The notes beneath the pieces were generated by a model. The model was given only the letters and a program-made list of their open reading frames with translations. It was not told the origin of the DNA and did no database searches. A stretch of DNA of 64,000 nt from Mesostigma viride (Eukaryota; Streptophyta; Mesostigmatophyceae; Mesostigmatales; Mesostigmataceae), in NCBI GenBank assembly GCA_009746045.1, contig RPFO01000065.1:4348785-4412784 (forward strand). The letters are read 5' to 3'. Below are positions 58,640 through 64,000 of the stretch, one piece after another. Positions within the stretch are counted from its first letter, which is position 1. Each line of letters begins with the position of its first letter. Position numbers and translations under genes: made by a program.

Positions 58640-59960
58640 GAGAATATGCCGAGCGAGCATATCAAGGTGCAGTGACCCCAACGCTGGCACATGTCACCTG
58701 GCATCCACGTATGCTCACATGATATGGCATTGGCATATCCCATGTCTCCATCTCTTGCACTTTGTGCGCACCAAGCCACCCATGCAGTCGCCCACCCATG
58801 CAGCCACCTGGCCACCCACCCACACAACTGCTCACACACTCGCGCGCCCGTGCACCCAGACAGCCACCTGTCCTCCCACCCAGTGACCCACCCACCAAGC
58901 CAGCCGCGCACGTGCTTACCCAACTTATATAACCATGCGTGCACCTAGGCACCCAACCACCTACCAACCCACTTGGACATCCACCCACCCACCAAGGCAC
59001 CTGCGCAACCCACACACCAACTAGGTAATAAGGAGGCAATTTCCCCCATCCAATGAGCCAACCACCCAACCACCCAACCACCCAACCACCTAAACACCCA
59101 GCCAGCTGGCCCCATATGCACCCGTCCGGCCACCCACAGTTGACCCACCCACGCACCTACCCACTCAACCACTCACTGCCCCCACACCCTTATACCCAGT
59201 GACCCACCCACTGACCCACCCACACATGCATTTTCTCAGCCAGCACCCCGACACCTACCTCACCCCAAACCTGCACAGCCCTTCACCCGCGATAGGTGAG
59301 TCGGTCCCAACCATAAACCCATCCACGCATCCATATCTGTGCGCCCACCCGTCCATCTACCCGTCCCTTCGCCCACCCACCCACATCTAGTCATCTACAC
59401 ATCCACCAGCCACCAACCACCAATGGCCCACCCACCAACCCACCCACACACACACATCCCTAACCAACCAACCACCAACCCACCACCCTCAAAACGTGCA
59501 GTTGTTTCACTCATGCATCCAACAAAACACCCACTTCAAAGTCCCCAAAGCCTATCATCACCCAGCCACCTGGCCATCTGCCAATAACCGACCGCCCTTG
59601 CACTCATCCACCATGACCAGCCAGCCACCCACCCACCCTCTCCAACTGCCTGTGCTCCCACCTACGCAGCCAGCCATTTACCAAGGCATCCACCTATAAG
59701 CCAGCCACCTGCCATTGAACCCACCCACGCCTAGGCATCCCTTGAAGCATCTATAGCCCAAGCCTCCCACCCAAGGCTCTCTGGGCAATCAAACAACCAA
59801 ACAACCAATCACCCAGCTACACAACCACCTAACCACCTAACCACTCAACAACACAATCACCGAACCAACTAACTACCCAACACCCACACCAGCCAGGCAT
59901 GTGCCCGCCTCGCATGCCCTCACCATTGCAACACCCCATACACGCCCCGCTCACCTAGCC
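58640..59960. repeat. C/A-rich degenerate ACCCACC tract
   Basis: About 1.3 kb made mostly of CCACC, CAACC and CAGCC words, with strong strand asymmetry and few G. It looks like an old, diverged simple repeat. The long Trp/Gly frame on the minus strand follows from the composition. Confidence 0.75.
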
Positions 59961-61289
59961 AGCCACACACCCAGCCAGTCTCCTGCTCAACTCACGCATG
60001 AAGGCAACATCAGCCATGCATGGCCTCACCTTGCACCACTTGCATTGCCTGGGTAATTTGCATGAGACAGCTTCCATCTCATTGTCAGCAACTGAAAAGG
60101 CTCTTTCTTCACAGTAATGAATAAGCAACAACGTTGGAAACGCTCTCCCATTCCTCTTTAAAACAGTCTTTAAATCAGAAAGACAAGGGCAAATATCTGG
60201 ACAAGGTGGCAATAACCACTGCACCATGCTCTTGAGAAAGTATTAACAATCCAGCTTTCTACCCTTTCAGAAGCTGCCTTGCGTTAGCAACGATTCTGGG
60301 CCCTCTGGCTCGCTCACCTCGCTTAATCTGCGCTTCTTTATGGCAGCCGGGATATGCGAAGCTTGAGCCGAGCGTGTCGTGGCGAGGTCGTCTGCCCGAC
60401 TCATCACATCTCGCAACCGCACTGCCGACTAATAAAAACGATGCCCCCCTTTGCCTTTTGTATCTGGCGTCAAAAGAACAATGAACTCGCTTGGAAAACA
60501 CTGTCGCAAACAGCTTCCTACAGGCATTATAAGCAATTTTCGCAGCTTTTACCGCACTTACTGCACATCCGGAAGACCATTAGCGGCCTTAGCGCGGAAC
60601 CTTGGGCACGCCATATCCTCTGGTGGCTTACTGCCGCAGGCTGGCAGTATAGGAAGGTCGGGCATAGCCTAAAGAGCTGATTATCTGACGACAAAGATAT
60701 GCATTGCATGAAGCAAGAAACAGACGGATTTCGCACCCCCATATTTATTCACGTCAATGCCGGACAATTAAAAGCGAAACTCAAAAAACGAAAACACTAA
60801 CGTTTTCGGGAATATTATAACGAACAAGCTGAGCTCTCGTGCCGGGATTTTCGTTTCCTCCCGTATCCAGGACCTTGAGACACATACCACCGAGAAATCC
60901 GGTTTTCGCAAAAAACTGGTCCCCTGTGAAAAAAACTTTTTGTCCCGTTCAATGCCCGCGTCGCAATCACAGCGTATATAAGTCCAAAATTATTCCATGG
61001 ATTAACCGTGATGTAAGCTTCGTTTTGACACCTCGAGCGGCTGCAATGACGCAAGTTTCAGAACGCTAGCTCATGCTCGACCGCCATGGGTGTTTTCGTC
61101 GTTTTCGCCTCTCGCGTGGCGGGAAAAATCTAGATCTCGGACGAATTCCGGACAATAATTTATGTAAAAATTTGGCGGGGCTCGCGGTGTTGTGCATGCA
61201 TGCATGTGAGCATATCATAACAAGGAGCGTGCAGGGCAAGTAATCTGAGCATAGCCAGGACGTAGCATGGTTGTACAAGGACTTTAAGG
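59961..61289. other. Intergenic stretch without recognised genes
   Basis: Short frames only. A minus-strand frame at 60227-59955 has no family resemblance I can see. Nothing can be supported. Confidence 0.45.
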
Positions 61290-62575
61290 CTATGGTTTGT
61301 ATAATTTACATAATGCAATCTGAGCTAGAACCTGAATGCAGGTGGGGGGATGTAAACCGCCACCTACTCGGGGTGCACAAGGTGCACCTGCACCACCATG
61401 ATATCAGTCATCTCGTTAAAAAGCTAGAATCCATCACCTCCCAAACCGACGCCCTAGCTGGCCGCGCAGGTCCCGGAGATTGCAGCGCAGACGGCCACCA
61501 TCGCAGCCCAGCCCATCCGCCCGCGGCTGAGGATAGCCTCTCGCAGCACTCATGCGCGGACCTGCTGCGGTCAGCGACCGCGGCCTCGATCGACGGACCA
61601 CTAACGCCAGTCGCCACGAAACTACAGGAGCTGGAAGACCTCCGCCATGCAGGCAAAACAATATGGGAGGCCTGGCACCGAACGCGCTCGCCGCGAGTGC
61701 CGAGTGGTGCTGCGTCGTTTCCCCCAGAAGCCATGGTGGGAGACGGCGACCGCCCTTGTACGTCGATGAACTCAAGGACCAGCTTCTTACCCTCATGGGC
61801 CTGGTAGGTGAGGTAGAACTGCGCGGGTGCCACCGCCTTCCCCACTCACGGGACAAGGCGGCTCCCCCATGGTCAGTCATGCTCACCTTCCCCTCCCCTC
61901 AGGACAAGCAGCGGTACCTAATTCCTTTCTCGTCGCAAGTGATTGCACGACCTCGTGACTGAACCTGGACGTTGGACGACGACCTGCATGACCCCGGCCC
62001 GCTCAGCAGCAGCAGCGACACGACCTGTGGCCGGCCGGAATACCTCCGCCACAAGCAGGACCCCCAGAAGCCCAAGGTGTACTGGAGGGGCGGGTACCTG
62101 ATGATCAACCACAACTGAGATGTGGACGCCCCCTGCGGGCTAGAATAGCCCTAGCTTGTAATCATTGGTAGTCACTGCCGCCATGGCGCAGCCATGCCTG
62201 ATAATGTTTGCCAAGCCGTGCCATACCTAGTCACGTATGCACACGTCCGCGCTATAACGCACGGTACACATGACCAGCCTTAGCTTAGCCCTTGTACCGC
62301 CAGCCTGATGCTACGTCCTGGCTATGCTTACCTTACTTGCCCACTCTCCTTGTTATTATGATATGCTCACACGGGCCTTATGATTGCACGCACAGAACTT
62401 GCCGGATCGTCTATCGTGTCCGATTGCTGCCGTGGCATGCCTCTGGCATACATTTTAAAGGAGAAAAGGGGTCTCTGCCCTATCTTCCTGTTGTGCATAC
62501 ACAGGGATTCTTGAAGCACTCCGGTTCACCGAGCATGCTCCGTGACTCCCCAACGGAGATATGTTCCAAGTTTTG
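61290..62575 (+). mobile_element. LINE-D copy, ORF1 plus 3' UTR, most complete
   Basis: It begins with a 5' segment also found at 63830-63920 (GGTGCACAAGGTGCACCTGC). ORF1 pieces in shifting frames follow: KLESITSQTDALAGRAG, SQHSCADLLRSATAASI, a GEVELRGCHRLPHSRD piece, PSPQDKQRY, and a last piece at 62000-62118 matching LWPEYLRHKQDPQKPKVYW. The 3' UTR runs on directly to a decayed hairpin at about 62541. No reverse transcriptase is present. Confidence 0.75.
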
Positions 62576-62639
62576 ATCTAGAGTTCTTAACGTGCCATGC
62601 AGAACCTAGGGGTCTGGCCTACTAGCATGCTTCCCACGT

Positions 62640-62860
62640 TAATTGGCAAACACGCGGCTTCCTCATGTACTAGGGGGGGGGCAGTCATTGTCTTCTACAA
62701 CCTGAGCGCCCACTTGGCCTTGTCCATCATCTTTTTCCAAATCACGGAGAGGCCTAGGCCCCCCATGTCCACTAGCCGTTGCTCCGGGTTAAGAAAGTGC
62801 GGGGTGGCTTGCGGCGTCTATAGCTAGCTTTGCTGGGCCCGTCCCACGTGAGCCGGCAGT
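62640..62860 (-). mobile_element. LINE-A C-terminal fragment
   Basis: It matches 33230-33385 on the minus strand (KMMDKAKW-type C-terminus; TTGGCCTTGTCCATCATCTT on the plus strand). Confidence 0.78.
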
Positions 62861-63734
62861 ATTCATTCAAGTTCAGTAGTGTAACCGAATCACTCATCCG
62901 TGAAAACAAAAAGTCATTGTATACTGACTTGACCTACTATACACATCTGTACTTAGATAAAATTGGCAGGCAATACGGCTAGCCGGCTGGCCTCAATCGC
63001 ATTGAATTGACTGGATATTAGCAGCGACCTTATTATGAGTTACTTATGTCCAGCCTCAACTGTTGCTCGCTGAGCCCTACTTAGCACCGATTGTGAGCAG
63101 CCGGCCGCTCAACCCGGCCGGGCGCTGAAGAACCGAATTGCGGCTTGACTGAGTTTGCCCCAAAAGATTATTGCTATATTGTTTCGGTCTCTCTACACCC
63201 CCCACCCCACCCCACCCCACCCCCCACCCCACCCCATACTGATTACCAGTATCATCAATTCACGGCCGGCTAACTACTTACCACCTATACTGAGGCATGA
63301 CCTGAGTGTGTGGCTCCGTCCACTATTCATGATGAGTAGCGGGCTACTGAACCCCGCCCACGGCCGGGCGATGTCGGCGACAAGCCGACAACCCGGCCGG
63401 CCGATGACTACTCACTGGCACTCATGGGAATAAACGAACTCAACTCAACTTAACTCAATGACCCCCCCCATTTCACTGTTTAAGTTGTACGATATGTGCG
63501 CCCCAGCGACTCCGGCAGCCCCAGCCTAGGGGAATACAGCAACAGTAGTGTATGAGAATAGATAGACAGTGGCCTTGTACATGCCCGCCTACTACAGGCA
63601 CTATACCAGCTGAGCCTAGCCTTTTCTAGTCATGTACATGTGTGCCTATGATGAGCCACCCTCCAGATGATACCTAGCTTTATTTAATTATGCAGTGCCC
63701 ATGCAGGTGAGGGGGTCACTGACTCCCTGCTGAG
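62861..63734. other. Intergenic stretch with CCCCA tract
   Basis: A (CCCCA)n-like run lies at 63185-63234. CCGGCCGGGCG words recur near 63110 and 63360. No gene is recognised. Confidence 0.45.
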
Positions 63735-63930
63735 AAGCCATTAATTAATTAATTAATTAAAATCATAGCTCCGTTGGGAGCATATGTAACACATAGCCCT
63801 GAGAAAGGGGCATCTATGGGTTTGTAATACAATCAGGGCTACAACCTGCAGGTGGAGGATGTACAACTGTCACCTGCTCTGGGTGCACAAGGTGCACCTG
63901 CACCGCCATGATGGTTCATGCCTCCTTAAC
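63735..63930 (-). mobile_element. LINE hairpin end next to a LINE-D 5' segment
   Basis: A TTAATTAATT tail and hairpin (63764-63786), with ACATAGCCCTGAGA as at 57520, give a minus-strand 3' end. It is followed by the plus-strand LINE-D 5' word seen at 61370. The rest to 64000 is unrecognised. Confidence 0.55.
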
Positions 63931-64000
63931 AAGCACAGGCACCCAGGGGGGGCTTGAGGAGAGGGCCTAGAAGGCCTGCATGACATATGGGGTGGAGGGT

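Noticed and set aside
58662-59156. Minus-strand Trp/Gly/Cys-rich frame resembling a membrane protein
   Set aside because: It reflects the degenerate CCACC composition, with no start context or family match.

Overview
The window looks like nuclear DNA of a green alga or another member of the plant lineage. The genes are intron-rich, with GT-AG introns and short exons. The small TIM chaperone reads very like plant TIM10, and simple repeats and non-LTR retrotransposons fill the space between genes. I cannot name the species. Both AATAAA and the chlorophyte-type TGTAA occur downstream of genes.

Layout: positions 1-11307 are one uninterrupted heptanucleotide satellite made of homogeneous blocks. 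At 11586-17709 (+) lies a seven-exon gene for an unrecognised coiled-coil, low-complexity protein; its 5' end is uncertain. A retrotransposon cluster follows at 17950-21455, with LINE-B inserted in LINE-A between visible target-site duplications. NOL12/RRP17 (22015-24118, -) and TIM10 (24840-27576, +) are divergently arranged, with about 720 bases between their start codons. A LINE graveyard occupies 29150-35945. It holds families A, B, C and an ORF1-only family D, plus an 865-base (TAAG)n tract grown from a LINE-B tail. SPT16, the large subunit of the FACT histone chaperone, covers 38132-55655 (+) in 18 exons. Its exons join without a frame break into 1,049 residues, and a 2-kb heptanucleotide array sits in intron 4. 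From 56735 to the end there are more D and A fragments and a C/A-rich degenerate tract.

The three recognised genes are housekeeping: nucleosome handling during transcription (SPT16), pre-60S rRNA processing (NOL12) and mitochondrial inner-membrane import (TIM10). They do not form a pathway or operon.

The two most unusual signals are these. (1) In at least ten introns of all four genes, the exon end plus its 5' splice site (once a 3' splice site) is tandemly copied into the intron, giving decoy splice sites and donor-anchored minisatellites. (2) The LINE families, including the ORF1-only one, share a 3'-terminal hairpin with a conserved loop and a one-base bulge, while the stem bases change in a compensatory way. 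All exon models are read by eye from frame, splice consensus and family resemblance, without alignment tools.
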